From the NCBI RefSeq assembly GCF_028476545.1, contig NW_026732693.1:1-64000 (forward strand): a stretch of DNA of 64,000 nt, given 5' to 3'. The notes below the pieces were generated by a model, which was not told the DNA's origin, made no database searches, and saw only the letters and a list, made by a program, of their open reading frames with translations. This stretch comes from Physella acuta (Eukaryota; Mollusca; Gastropoda; Physidae). Numbering within the stretch: the first letter of the stretch is position 1; every line of letters starts with the position of its first letter. The translations under genes and the position numbers were made by a program. Below are positions 31,404 to 44,883 of this stretch, one piece after another.

Positions 31404-32376
31404 CTATATTGGCCACAAATACATTTAGCCGATGGCATTCACTAAGCCTAAGCCCCTTACACTGGAGTGAGAATTTTTGTCTACGCACATACAAACACAT
31501 ATACGATGCCCTTCAAAAAGAGGCTGACTAGTTTCCCCCAAAAATGTCCCGCTCGTGTCTAAATAAGCCGACCCAGGCACGTAATTATTCCTACAACTAA
31601 ATTCCCGTACCCGAGACGCTACAGTGCTCCCCCGGGACCCATCCCGTTACTCTCGACTCCCCCTCCCCCGGACAGTCAGCGGCAATCCTATTATTACCAA
31701 CGGTAAAACTGTTTGCTGGGGGTCCTCGGAGTGACCTAGATGTACCGCCCCGTTCCCGCCCCTACAGCATCAGGAGTTAATTTCCCAGAATTCCCACTTG
31801 ACCTGGTCCACTAATGCCACAACTTGAGGAGCCGGACTTCTCCCCCCCCCCCCCAACACCCCCCACACCCCCCCCCTACACCCCCTATAGGAATTAACGA
31901 CTAAATCGCTACCGACGGCCGAGACGTTCATTGACTCTATTTACCGAAACTCGGCCAAACTTACCAAAGTGTATTCTAAAAACGAAACGAAACTAAAAAA
32001 AAAAACATTATGTCGCTGACGTAAACAAGATGTAATAACAAAGTTAACTCACACGTGACCTGTCTGTTTTAGGTGCAAGGGTTGGTGTTCACTGGTAACT
32101 AATGTAATTATAATGTCCGTTACGTATTTATCTTGCTCACACAGGCACGTGCTTACGTACTTACATATTTAGGTGTCTGGGTCAAAATGACGCAAGCAGA
32201 GTATTAGCAGGATACAGAGGTGTGACATGTTACAGGTAAAGTACCTGACACATTACAGGCAAAGTAAATACTGTTACAAAACAGGCAAAGTTCTTACACG
32301 CTACAGATGAATTTCTGACACGTACTTGACTGTATAACCGACATCAAGTTTTGCCCTAATAGTCCCGTATGCCATT
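31404..32376. other. Unique intron 2 stretch, C-rich centre
   Basis: 31430-31900 is C-rich and CG-containing (CTACAGTGCTCCCCCGGGAC; C-runs at 31840-31885). No exon recognised. Confidence 0.35.
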
Positions 32377-32842
32377 GAAGGTGGATATACAATACTTAAA
32401 ACCCACCTTATTGGAGCTGGAGGTACAATACTTATACCCACCCTAGTGAAGGTGGATATACAATACTTGAAACCCACCCTACTGAAGGTGGAGATACAAT
32501 ACTTAAAACCCACCCTACTGAAGGTGGAGATACAATACTTAAAACCCACCCTACTGAAGGTGGAAATACAATACTTAAAACCCACCCTACTGAAGGTGGA
32601 AATACAATACTTAAAACCCACCCTACTGAAGGTGGAGATACAATACTTAAAACCCACCCTACTGAAGGTGGAAATACAATACTTAAAACCCACCCTACTG
32701 AAGGTGGAAATACAATACTTAAAACCCACCCTATTGAAGGTGGAAATACAATACTTAAAACCCACCCTACTGAAGGTGGAAATACAATACTTAAAACCCA
32801 CCCTACTGAAAGTGGAGATACAATACTTAAAACCCACCCTAA
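32377..32842. repeat. 36-bp minisatellite (CTACTGAAGGTGGAAATACA...)
   Basis: About 12-13 nearly perfect units of CTACTGAAGGTGGAAATACA plus ATACTTAAAACCCACC. Period 36 makes false open frames on both strands. Confidence 0.94.
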
Positions 32843-33360
32843 CTATCCTGTCGAACGTCGCCATTACGACATAATTAGGGCACCCAAGTTTTAAACACGT
32901 GAAACAACGGAGCCCCAGGGAACAGGAAAACCCAGGGACACGTCATAACGTCATTCCCCCTTTGTTTTATGACAGAGAAAGTCGAGTGAACCAAACCAAA
33001 ACAATTCGAAACACACTCAGTAACATATCATTTTACGACGACACTAAAATCGAAGGATAATACATGCCTGTCAAAATTTTAAAGATACAGCAATTTAGAT
33101 TGTAGAGATCCTAAAAATAGAAAGTGTAGACTACCATGCTTTAGCTATAGATACAACTAACCATCCCGTCATAGAAATAGATGACAGTATGATCGTTGGT
33201 TTTTACCATCACTATATAAAAGTAAGGGGGAGGTGGGATAATAATAGGTATAACAGAAAGTTAAGACTACAACTGTAAACTATAGACTTGCCATCCCAAA
33301 ACTTAAGAGAAAACTCCAATGTGTATCTACAAGTTCCAAGTCTGAAAAATAGAGAAATAT
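32843..33360. other. Unique intron 2 sequence
   Basis: Nothing recognised; a SINE follows. Confidence 0.4.
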
Positions 33361-33600
33361 GGGACGGCGTGGTCGAATGGTAAAGCGTTCGTCTGCTAAC
33401 CTGAAAGTCTCGAGTTTGGGTACTTGGCTAACTAGAGTCGTAGTACGTCCCTTAGTCCAGCCAACTCTGATGAGTACCTAACTTAAGTTAGGGAAAGTAA
33501 AGGCGGCTGGTCATAGTGCTGACCATACTACCCCTTCATATGCCGAGATCGAAGAAACAGGCGAACTCTACTTCACATGCACTGTGATCACCTGGATCCA
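33361..33600 (+). mobile_element. tRNA-derived SINE
   Basis: Head GGGACGGCGTGGTCGAATGG, B box CGAGTTTGGGTAC (degenerate), body AAAGGCGGCTGGTCATAGTG, tail GGCGAACTCTACTTCACATG. Confidence 0.8.
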
Positions 33601-33717
33601 AAAGGGCCTTAAAATAGAAAAAAAGGGGTCTGCAATATGCTACTGGAGATTCCCTATCCCATAATAGGACGAGAAGGAGAAGACCACGAACAGAGAATAG
33701 CTGTTACCAGAGGCGTA

Positions 33718-34014
33718 GCGGGGGGGGGGGGGTGCGGACCGCACCGGGTGACACCATTTAGGGGGGGGGGGTGACACAAGGCAAAAAATAGCAAAACATA
33801 TAGAGAAAAATGATAATTCCACTTAATAAAGTGATTATTTCGAGTGTTAAATAGTCTTTTAAGAGGTGGAAATCGAAAGTTTGAAGGGGGGGGGGGTGCA
33901 AATCGAAAATTGAAAGTTTGTCCCCGGGAAGGGTCGCTACGCCTCTGGGGGGGGGGGGCAGGGTGACACCATTAAGTGCCGCACCGGGTGACACCCGACC
34001 TCGCTACGCCACTG
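33718..34014. mobile_element. GTGGCGTAGC-family MITE, composite copy c
   Basis: CAGAGGCGTAGCG to CTCGCTACGCCACTG; 8-bp duplication GCTGTTAC (33710-33717, 34015-34022). A second terminal motif, GGGTCGCTACGCCTCTG, lies inside at about 33932, so one family member appears nested in another. Confidence 0.78.
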
Positions 34015-34022
34015 GCTGTTAC

Positions 34023-34255
34023 TATAGACTCGCCATTCCTAAACGAGCCGAGAGAGAGACTGTAAGATTCCCCATTCCTAAGAGAACTAAGAAATACAGT
34101 AACTATAGATTCCTCATTCCTAAGAAAACTAAAAAAGTAACTATAGATTCCCCTCCCCTAAGAGAACTGAGAACGACTGTAACTATAAATTCCCCACCCC
34201 TAATAGAACTGTAACCATAGATCCCCACCCCTAATAGAACTGTAACCATAGATTG
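34023..34255. repeat. Degenerate ~35-bp repeat (CTATAGATTCCCCATTCCTA)
   Basis: Six to seven units of AACTATAGATTCCCC and CCTAAGAGAACT words, probably started from the sequence next to the MITE at 33.7 kb. Confidence 0.7.
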
Positions 34256-34737
34256 AACCAACACGGTACTAGAGCCACGGGCCGTGAACAGACATTGGGA
34301 AATCACCTCTGTAATAGTTATCATTAAGGGGGAAGAATTCTTGCGCAACTCTTGCACAAACTCTTGTTTTGTAGCGAAGTTTGTCTTTTATAACACACCA
34401 CTCAGTTAAAAATATATTTTGGTCGAGTGTTCATGAGAAAAATTACTAATGTGCCTCAGTTCACTTAAAATTGACCCTTTTATTTGATTTTTTTTCAGTA
34501 CACAAATGTCAAGGGTAGTGGTAGTTTTCCAGTTACGTTCAAAGATTCACGTACCAATACGTCAACTCTTATCACAACTAACATAGGCACTACTGGAAAA
34601 GGAGATCTATGTTTCTCTAGAAAACATGTTACCAAAATTACCATGATCGTTTCGGTCTTTGAATATGCAATAGTTAAATAATTGTAATCAAGTAAATGCT
34701 GAATTGCGAATCTAATGAAGCAATGCAAGGATAACAA
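34256..34737. other. Unique intron 2 sequence
   Basis: No exon recognised. Confidence 0.4.
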
Positions 34738-35705
34738 GATGATGGTGTGGTGATGGTGTAGTGATGGTGTGATTATGGTGTAGTGCTGGTGTGGTGGTGT
34801 GGTTATGGTGTAGTGATAGTGTGGTGATGGTGTAGTGATGGCGTGGTGATGGTGTAGTGATGGTGAGGTGATGGTGTGGTTATGGTGTAGTGATAGTGTG
34901 GTGATGGTGTAGTGATGGCGTGGTGATGGTGTAGTGATGGCGTGGTGATGGTGTAGTGATGGCGTGGTGATGGTGTAGTGATGGTGAGGTGATGGTGTGG
35001 TTATGGTGTAGTGATAGTGTGGTGATGGTGTAGTGATGGCGTGGTGATGGTGTAGTGATGGCGTGGTGATGGTGTAGTGATGGCGTGGTGATGGTGTAGT
35101 GATGGCGTGGTGATGGTGTAGTGATGGTGAGGTGATGGTGTAGTGATGGTAAGGTGATGGTGTAGTGATGGCGTGGTGATGGTGTAGTGATGGCGTGGTG
35201 ATGGTGTAGTGATGGTGAGGTGATGGTGTGGTGGTGTGGTTATGGTGTAGTGATGGTGTGGTGATGGTGTGGTGATAGTGTGGTGGTGTGGTTATGGTGT
35301 AGTGATGGCGTGGTGATGGTGTAGTGATGGTGAGGTGATGGTGTGGTGGTGTGGTGATGGTGTAGTGATGGCGTGGTGATGGTGTAGTGATGGCGTGGTG
35401 ATGGTGTAGTGATGGCGTGGTGATGGTGTAGTGATGGCGTGGTGATGGTGTAGTGATGGCGTGGTGATGGTGTAGTGATGGCGTGGTGATGGTGTAGTGA
35501 TGGCGTGGTGATGGTGTAGTGATGGTGAGGTGATGGTGTGGTGATAGTGTGGTAATGGTGATGGTGTGATGATATGGTGATGGTGTGATGGTATGATGAT
35601 GGTGTGATGATATGGTGATGATATGGTGATGGTGTGATGATGGTGGTGATGGTGTAGTGTTGGTGTATTGATGGATAGTGATGGTGTTGTGATAGTGTAG
35701 TGAAG
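34738..35705. repeat. ~21-bp minisatellite (GTGATGGTGTAGTGATGGCG)
   Basis: Nearly 1 kb of GTGATGGTGTAGTGATGGCG and variants, with higher-order blocks of several units repeated (for example TGATGGTGAGGTGATGG markers). Confidence 0.92.
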
Positions 35706-36059
35706 GTAAATGTGCGGGTATAAAGTTAGTGGCTTTTCACACTAACAGGTATATTTACCTCCTACTACAATTTTAATCACGTGAAAACTAAACTTTACCT
35801 TTGGCACTCGCGGATAAAGCTTTACTATAGGCACTTAACAACAAACTTTACTATAAACTTCAACATCCCTACATACAGTCAAAACTTAAACATCTCTACG
35901 TACAGCCAAAACTCCACGCATATAGATGTCGTTTCAAATAATTAATGTGTTGGCCTATCGTTAAAGATTAAAATCGATGATAGACAGATTCAAGCGAATG
36001 TTCTACCGACTGTCAATGTTGGGGCGAGTATATAAAACGGCGTTTCCACTGAATCATTC

Positions 36060-36550
36060 AGCGAGTTACCTTACTGTAAGACATGTGTTGATGTGAGCAG
36101 ATAAAGTTACCTTACTGTAAGACATGTGTTCATGTAAGCAGATAAAGTTACCTTACTGTAAGACATGTGTTCATGTAAGCAGATAAAGTTACCTTACTGT
36201 AAGACATGTGTTCATGTAAGCAGATAAAGTTACCTTACTGTAAGACATGTGTTCATGTAAGCAGATAAAGTTACCTTACTGAAAGACATGTGTTCATGTA
36301 AGCAGATAAAGTTACCTTACTGTAAGACATGTGTTCATGTAAGCAGATAAAGTTACCTTACTGAAAGACATGTGTTCATGTAAGCAGATAAAGTTACCTT
36401 ACTGTAAGACATGTGTTCATGTAAGCAGATAAAGTTACCTTACTGTAAGACATGTGTTCATGTAAGCAGATAAAGTTACCTTACTGTAAGACATGTGTTC
36501 ATGGGAGTAGATAAAAGTTACCTTACTGTAAGACATGTGTTAATGTGAGC
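36060..36550. repeat. 41-bp minisatellite
   Basis: About 12 units with AGTTACCTTACTGTAAGACA and TGTGTTCATGTAAGCAGATA. Confidence 0.94.
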
Positions 36551-37233
36551 AGATATATGTGAAATTTCCCTTCTACTTTAAGACATATAAGTGTAAGGTG
36601 CGATGTTGTTTTTTTTCAGTCGTATAAACTACAGCACCATCCATTAAGTTCATAGCTTTGGAAATCTCACCAGTTACCCACAAAAAGCCGAACAATGTCC
36701 AAAATGTTTCACTTTTTAAAATCTCCATGACCACATGTAACGAAGACTGAAAATCTCGCCATTTAAAGCATTGAAGATATGCTCACCCAGAACCATGAAA
36801 AAGTTACTCCATAAGTTTTTATTTTATTTAGGAAAAGCACTTCAAACTAGGAAGATTAATTAAAACTTTTTAAACCTTCCTAAAACAAAATGTATTTTTC
36901 GACCTCCCCCCCCCCCCCCACACACATATTGCTTCCAAAAAAATTAATTATATGGCGACATTTTAACTTGACGATTAATTTAGCTGAATTCTACAAACAA
37001 AGAAGAAAATTATAGTTGATGTGCCCAATCTTCCTCCACTAAATCATTAATCTTCCGCTATCAAAACCAACATGACTGGACGTTCTAATATTATTATAGG
37101 GGATTCCAAATCAATTATGTTATTAAGCAAAGCAATCCTTGGTTATTTTAATTAAAATTGCGTTTGGCAGCAAAGCCTAACATAACTACAGTAAAAATTG
37201 AAGACTTAGCATCGACGCCTAAAATATCTACAA
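36551..37233. other. Unique intron 2 sequence
   Basis: C-run at 36906; no exon recognised. Confidence 0.4.
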
Positions 37234-37608
37234 CGAGCCGGCCCGCGGCATAACATACGCCGCTATTTAGTTGTTTTTTCTACTTTTCAGTAATTCATAA
37301 TTTGTGAATTCGACAGTACCAACGCTGACACTGAAAATGTTTCTTTAAAACACTAAAAGTAGCTCGTTAAGGACCATAACCCCCCCCCTTCCCACCCCCA
37401 CCCCCCTTCCCACCCCCCCCCCCCCCCAACGTTTAAAATCGTTTCAAACTAAATTATCTGCCCCTAATAGCCGTCACTAAACCCGACTTCACGAAGGTAA
37501 ACATAGCGTGAACCACAGCTCACTAAGACCATGTAGGGGTGGGGATGGTAGGGAGCGCGTTTACAGCTTGTTTTCTAGCGTCTCCCAGAAGAGAATTATA
37601 TATATAGA
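37234..37608 (-). mobile_element. Helitron-like non-autonomous element, copy B
   Basis: Opposite orientation to copy A and highly similar over the whole length, including the G-run (C-run here), the terminal hairpin and the ATATATA 5' end. Flanks again give A at the 5' side and T at the 3' side. Confidence 0.65.
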
Positions 37609-38763
37609 TAAAAATTGAAAACTTTAGCATCGAAGCATAAAATATCTGCAATAAGAATTGAAGATTGGTGAACCAAAGTCTGAAAAATGTGTGCCCCAAG
37701 AATTAAAGACTTTTCTCGGTCACGTCTTCCAAAAGTTTCGTGTTTTCTGCTCCACCGACGCATGAAATGAACCAACGAATCGAGTCAATAAGACTAAGCT
37801 ATAATTTGTGTATCAATCTTTAATGACGTTCGTGTTTTGAGCATTTAATCCAAGCTCCACCAGACCCGCGGCCCACAATCAATACGCAAGGAAACCTGTT
37901 TTTCTCTGCTTCAGGTGAAATTTCTCCAGGCACCCAACTCTGTCTAGCCCCAGACATCAATGGATCGCTAGTCCCACACGGTGATGGCGAAATCAAACGT
38001 GCCGGCTCGTCATAATTGATTTTATGTGTTGGGGTGATGTCACGTGGCTAAAAATAGAACAACCACTCTTGATGACGTGTTTAGACGCTTCTTTTGTACC
38101 GAGATTAAATCTAGGGACATTTTTTTTTGTGTGAGATGTCTTCATACGCGCTTAATTATTGAAGCGTGGAAATAGTAGATTCGGCGTGTGGGAGGAAAAT
38201 GACTATTTGTTTGACATTAGCGGAGGAGGAAGGAGGGAAGGGGTGGGAGTGACGACTTTAAAGTTTAAATTTAGGTTAATGGTGCTATTGTGATCAGACA
38301 ATTTAAAACAACACAACAAAATACGACTTGGGTGTTGTTTGTTCTTGGGTGATGGTTTTCTGATTTAGTCATCCAAAATCTGATGACTTGAATATATGCC
38401 TTTACTGAGTCCACACAGGTGACTTGAGGTATCTACGTGACGTCAGTATGTCCACCCAATAAAGGTGACTGGGCATTCCACTGACCCTAACCACCCACTG
38501 ACATGAGTGAGTGGTTCAAAGTTGACAAAGACAGGGTAGTGGTCCTTAAGGGGCAGATATAAGATATCAGCTAAGGAGCTGACGTCCACAAAAACATTTC
38601 CTACGATTCAGCAGGTACAAATTTAAAGATGTTGTTTCTGAGAACTCGAGACTGTTGGCATTTAGCGCACTCGCGCGATAACCAGCTAGTAGTCACGTGA
38701 CAACAACTGTAACGATTGGTCGAGAGCTTTTAGACGCTGATCTATAAATAGATATCTTCACGA
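37609..38763. other. Unique intron 2 sequence
   Basis: Between the Helitron-like copy and the next minisatellite. GTAGTCACGTGACAAC at 38689 and CTATAAATAGATATC at 38741 are E-box- and TATA-like, but nothing coding follows. Confidence 0.35.
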
Positions 38764-39088
38764 GCTGCTGAAGGCAATACTCCCCCTTGTGCTGAGGGAA
38801 TAGCTTCCCCTTGTACTGAAGGAATAGCTTCCCCTTGTGCTGAGGGAATAGCTTCCCCTTGTGCTGAGGGAATAGCTTCCCCTTGTGCTGAGGGAATAGC
38901 TTCCCCTTGTGCTGAGGGAATAGCTTCCCCTTGTACTGAGGGAATAGCTTCCCCTTGTGCTGAGGGAATAACTCCCCTTGTGCTGAGGGAATAACTTCCC
39001 CTTGTGCTGAGGGAATAACTTCCCCTTGTGCTGACGGAATAGCTTCCACTTGTGCTGAGGGAATAACTTCCCCTTGTGATAAGGCACT
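38764..39088. repeat. 24-bp minisatellite (CTTCCCCTTGTGCTGAGGGAATAG)
   Basis: About 13 units of TTCCCCTTGTGCTGAGGGAA. Confidence 0.93.
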
Positions 39089-39165
39089 GCCTATGAAGGG
39101 AACAGTTTTCTGTGTACACCGCGTACAAGTGTCCATGGTGATATTGATAAGAGTTGTGTGAGATG

Positions 39166-39545
39166 GCAGGCGCCCCCACCCCCACGTACAAGGCTCTATG
39201 GTGACAAGTGTAGTACTAGATGACAAGCGCCCCCACCCCCAGGCGCCCTCCCACCCCCACGTACAAGGCTCTATGGTGACAAGGGTTGTGTGAGATGACA
39301 GGCGCCCCCCCCCCCCCACGTACAAGGCTCTATGGTGACAAGGGTTGTGTGAGATGGCAGGCGCTCCCACCCCCCCCCCCCCCCACGTACAAGAATCTGT
39401 GGTGACAAGGGTTGTACAAGATGACAGGCGTCCCCACCCCCACGTACAAGGCTCCATGGTGACAAGAGTTGTGTGAGATGACAGGCGCCCCCCACCCCCA
39501 CGTACAAGGCTCTTTGGTGACATGGGTTGTGTGAGATGACTTTAT
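39166..39545. repeat. ~58-bp repeat with C-runs
   Basis: About seven units of CCACGTACAAGGCTCTATGG then TGACAAGGGTTGTGTGAGAT with a variable C-run. The whole resembles the unit of the next large array in layout (CACGTA after a C-run). Confidence 0.88.
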
Positions 39546-39604
39546 ACACATTGTACAAAAGTCGGTCAACATTAAGCTGATTATACTATTTGCCCCTTCA
39601 GGTA

Positions 39605-39750
39605 TTCTGTAATGAGATAACAACAACATGTTTCTTGACCGTGTTTCACCCAGAGAACTCTTCACGCTCGTGGACGGGTAATGCTGAAGTTTATCTATAA
39701 CAACAACATTTTTCTTGACCGTGTTTCACCCAGAGAACTGTTCACGCGCC
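39605..39750. repeat. ~80-bp duplication, two units
   Basis: TTTCTTGACCGTGTTTCACC and CAGAGAACT(C/G)TTCACGC occur twice. Confidence 0.75.
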
Positions 39751-40029
39751 CTAGTTATTATAATGGCACACGGAGCAGAAGTGACCTTTTAATGATGACG
39801 CAATCAACATGACTTGAGCAGATTTTCAAGCCAGTTGAAACTAATTTTAAAACAAACAGTGTGCAGCATGCAAACGTCTGTGACTAGTTTAGCCCATCTA
39901 TTGTGTTACTTTCCTCTAATTTATTCTGATTTATAGTGGAACTGGGTGGTTGTGTGGTAGTGCGCAGAACTGCTCGAGTTGTTGTATGTCTTTTTAATAC
40001 AGTAATTTCTCATGGGACCAGAGTTTCTC

Positions 40030-43000
40030 CCAGGCATCGATGTATGTCTGACTCTATACTGCTGACCACAGTCCTCCCCCCCCACGTATTCGATGTATGC
40101 CTGACTCTATACTGCTGACCACAGTCCCCCCCCCCCACGTATTCGATGTATGCCTGACTCTATACTGCTGACCACAGTCCCCCCCCCCCACACGTATTCG
40201 ATGTATGCCTGACTCTATACTGTTAACCACAGTCCCCCCCCACGTATTCGATGTATGTCTGACTCTATACTGCTGACCACAGTCCCCCCCCACACGTATT
40301 CGATGTATGCCTGACTCTATAATGCTGACCACAGTCCCCCCCCCCCCACGTATTCGATGTATGCCTGACTCTATACTGCTGACCACAGTCCCCCCCCCCC
40401 CCACGTATTCGATGTATGCCTGACTCTATAATGCTGACCACAGTCCCCCCCCCCCCACGTATTCGATGTATGCCTGACTCTATACTGCTGACCACAGTCC
40501 CCCCCCCCCCCCCACGTATTCGATGTATGCCTGACTCTATACTGCTGACCACAGTCCCCCCCCCCCCCACGTATTCGATGTATGCCTGACTCTATACTGC
40601 TGACCACAGTCCCCCCCCCCCCCACGTATTCGATGTATGTCTGACTCTATACTGCTGACCACAGTCCCCCCCACACGTATTCGATGTATGCCTGACTATA
40701 ATGCTGACCACAGTCCCCCCCCCCCACGTATTCGATGTATGCCTGACTCTATACTGCTGACCACAGTCCCCCCCCCCCCACGTATTCGATGTATGCCTGA
40801 CTCTATACTGCTGACCACAGTCCCCCCCACACGTATTCGATGTATGCCTGACTCTATACTGCTGACCACAGTCCCCCCCACACGTATTCGATGTATGCCT
40901 GACTCTATACTGCTGACCACAGTCCCCCCCCACGTATTCGATGTATGCCTGACTCTATACTGCTGACCACAGTCCCCCCCCACACGTATTCGATGTATGC
41001 CTGACTCTATACTGCTGACCACAGTCCTCCCCCCCCCACGTATTCGATGTATGCCTGACTCTATACTGCTGACCACAGTCCTCCCCCCCCCACGTATTCG
41101 ATGTATGCCTGACTCTATACTGCTGACCACAGTCCTCCCCCCCCCACGTATTCGATGTATGCCTGACTCTATACTGCTGACCACAGTCCCCCCCCCCCAC
41201 GTATTCGATGTATGCCTGACTCTATACTGCTGACCACAGTCCCCCCCCCACGTATTCGATGTATGCCTGACTCTATACTGCTGACCACAGTCCCCCCCAC
41301 ACGTATTCGATGTATGCCTGACTCTATACTGCTGACCACAGTCCCCCCCCCCACGTATTCGATGTATGCCTGACTCTATACTGCTGACCACAGTCCCCCC
41401 CACACGTATTCGATGTATGCCTGACTCTATAATGCTGACCACAGTCCCCCCCCCCCCCCACGTATTCGATGTATGCCTGACTCTATACTGCTGACCACAG
41501 TCCCCCCCACGTATTCGATGTATGCCTGACTCTATACTGCTGACCACAGTCCCCCCCCACGTATTCGATGTATGCCTGACTCTATACTGCTGACCACAGT
41601 CCCCCCCCCCCCCACGTATTCGATGTATGCCTGACTCTATACTGCTGACCACAGTCCCCCCCCCACGTATTCGATGTATGCCTGACTATAATGCTGACCA
41701 CAGTCCCCCCCCCCCCACGTATTCGATGTATACCTGACTCTATACTGCTGACCACAGTCCCCCCCCCACGTATTCGATGTATGCCTGACTCTATACTGCT
41801 GACCACAGTCCCCCCCCCACGTATTCGATGTATGTCTGACTCTATACTGCTGACCACAGTCCCCCCCACACGTATTCGATGTATGCCTGACTATAATGCT
41901 GACCACAGTCCCCCCCCCCCCCCACGTATTCGATGTATGCCTGACTCTATACTGCTGACCACAGTCCCCCCCCCCCCCCCCACGTATTCGATGTATGCCT
42001 GACTATATACTGCTGACCACAGTCCCCCCCCCCCCCCCACGTATTCGATGTATGCCTGACTCTATACTGCTGACCACAGTCCCCCCCCACGTATTCGATG
42101 TATGCCTGACTCTATACTGCTGACCACAGTCCCCCCCACACGTATTCGATGTATGCCTGACTCTATACTGCTGACCACAGTCCCCCCCCCCACGTATTCG
42201 ATGTATGCCTGACTCTATACTGTTGACCACAGTCCCCCCCCACGTATTCGATGTATGCCTGACTCTATACTGCTGACCACAGTCCCCCCCCCCCCCCCCA
42301 CGTATTCGATGTATGCCTGACTCTATACTGCTGACCACAGTCCCCCCCCCCCACGTATTCGATGTATGCCTGACTCTATACTGCTGACCACAGTCCCCCC
42401 CCCCCCACGTATTCGATGTATGCCTGACTCTATACTGCTGACCACAGTCCCCCCCCACACGTATTCGATGTATGCCTGACTCTATACTGCTGACCACAGT
42501 CCCCCCCCCCACGTATTCGATGTATGCCTGACTCTATACTGCTGACCACAGTCCCCCCCCCCCACGTATTCGATGTATGCCTGACTCTATACTGCTGACC
42601 ACAGTCCCCCCCACACGTATTCGATGTATGCCTGACTCTATACTGCTGACCACAGTCCCCCCCCACGTATTCGATGTATGCCTGACTCTATACTGCTGAC
42701 CACAGTCCCCCCCCCCCACGTATTCGATGTATGCCTGACTCTATACTGCTGACCACAGTCCCCCCCCCACGTATTCGATGTATGCCTGACTCTATACTGC
42801 TGACCACAGTCCCCCCCCCCCACGTATTCGATGTATGCCTGACTCTATACTGCTGACCACAGTCCCCCCCCCCCCACGTATTCGATGTATGCCTGACTCT
42901 ATACTGCTGACCACAGTCCCCCCCCCCCCCACGTATTCGATGTATGCCTGACTCTATACTGCTGACCACAGTCCCCCCCCCACGTATTCGATGTATGCCT

Positions 43001-44883
43001 GACTCTATACTGCTGACCACAGTCCCCCCCCCACGTATTCGATGTATGCCTGACTCTATACTGCTGACCACAGTCCCCCCCCCCACGTATTCGATGTATG
43101 CCTGACTCTATACTGCTGACCACAGTCCCCCCCACACGTATTCGATGTATGCCTGACTCTATACTGCTGACCACAGTCCCCCCACACGTATTCGATGTAT
43201 GCCTGACTCTATACTGCTGACCACAGTCCCCCCCCCCCACGTATTCGATGTATGCCTGACTCTATAATGCTGACCACAGTCCCACCCCCCCCCCACGTAT
43301 TCGATGTATGCCTGACTCTATACTGCTGACCACAGTCCCCCCCCCCCCCCACGTATTCGATGTATGCCTGACTCTATACTGCTGACCACAGTCCCCCCCC
43401 CCACGTATTCGATGTATGCCTGACTCTATACTGCTGACCACAGTCCCCCCCCCCCCCCACGTATTCGATGTATGTCTGACTCTATACTGCTGACCACAGT
43501 CCCCCCCCCCCCCCACGTATTCGATGTATGTCTGACTCTATAATGCTGACCACAGTCCCCCCCACACGTATTCGATGTATGCCTGACTCTATACTGCTGA
43601 CCACAGTCCTCCCCCCCCACGTATTCGATGTATGCCTGACTCTATACTGCTGACCACAGTCCTCCCCCCCCACGTATTCGATGTATGCCTGACTCTATAC
43701 TGCTGACCACAGTCCCCCCCCACACGTATTCGATGTATGCCTGACTCTATACTGCTGACCACAGTCCCCCCCACACGTATTCGATGTATGCCTGACTCTA
43801 TACTGTTGACCACAGTCCCCCCCCCCCCCCCACGTATTCGATGTATGTCTGACTCTATACTGCTGACCACAGTCCCCCCCCCACGTATTCGATGTATGCC
43901 TGACTCTATACTGCTGACCACAGTCCCCCCCCCCCACGTATTCGATGTATGCCTGACTATAATGCTGACCACAGTCCCCCCCCCACGTATTCGATGTATG
44001 CCTGACTCTATACTGCTGACCACAGTCCCCCCCCCCCCCACGTATTCGATGTATGCCTGACTCTATACTGCTGACCACAGTCCCCCCCACACGTATTCGA
44101 TGTATGCCTGACTCTATACTGCTGACCACAGTCCCCCCACACGTATTCGATGTATGCCTGACTCTATACTGCTGACCACAGTCCCCCCACACGTATTCGA
44201 TGTATGCCTGACTCTATACTGCTGACCACAGTCCCCCCCCACGTATTCGATGTATGCCTGACTCTATACTGCTGACCACAGTCCCCCCCACACGTATTCG
44301 ATGTATGTCTGACTCTATACTGCTGACCACAGTCCTCCCCCCCCCCACGTATTCGATGTATGCCTGACTCTATACTGCTGACCACAGTCCCCCCCATGTA
44401 TTCGATGTATGCCTGACTCTATACTGCTGACCACAGTCCCCCCCCCCACGTATTCGATGTATGCCTGACTCTATACTGCTGACCACAGTCCCCCCCACGT
44501 ATTCGATGTATGCCTGACTCTATACTGCTGACCACAGTCCCCCCCCCCACGTATTCGATGTATGCCTGACTCTATACTGCTGACCACAGTCCCCCCCCAC
44601 ACGTATTCGATGTATGCCTGACTCTATACTGCTGACCACAGTCCCCCCCCCCCACGTATTCGATGTATGCCTGACTCTATAATGCTGACCACAGTCCCAC
44701 CCCCCCCCCACGTATTCGATGTATGCCTGACTCTATACTGCTGACCACAGTCCCCCCCCCCCCCCACGTATTCGATGTATGCCTGACTCTATACTGCTGA
44801 CCACAGTCCCCCCCCCCACGTATTCGATGTATGCCTGACTCTATAATGCTGACCAGTCCCCCCCCCCCCCCACGTATTCGATG
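40030..44883. repeat. Large minisatellite, ~53-bp unit with variable C-run (~90 copies)
   Basis: Unit: CACGTATTCGATGTATGCCT, then GACTCTATACTGCTGACCAC, then AGT and a C-run of about 5 to 16. Variants (CTATAATGC, CACACGTATT, TCCTCCCC) recur in blocks, which suggests expansion by unequal exchange. The first unit is joined to CAGAGTTTCTCCCAGGCATC, the end of the C-run MITE family. All open frames in it are artefacts. Strong strand asymmetry, with one G-run per unit on the minus strand. Confidence 0.96.

Noticed and set aside
40696-41652. 318-codon minus-strand frame and many similar ones at 40-44.7 kb
   Set aside because: Frames shift at every C-run of the 53-bp minisatellite; no coding signal.
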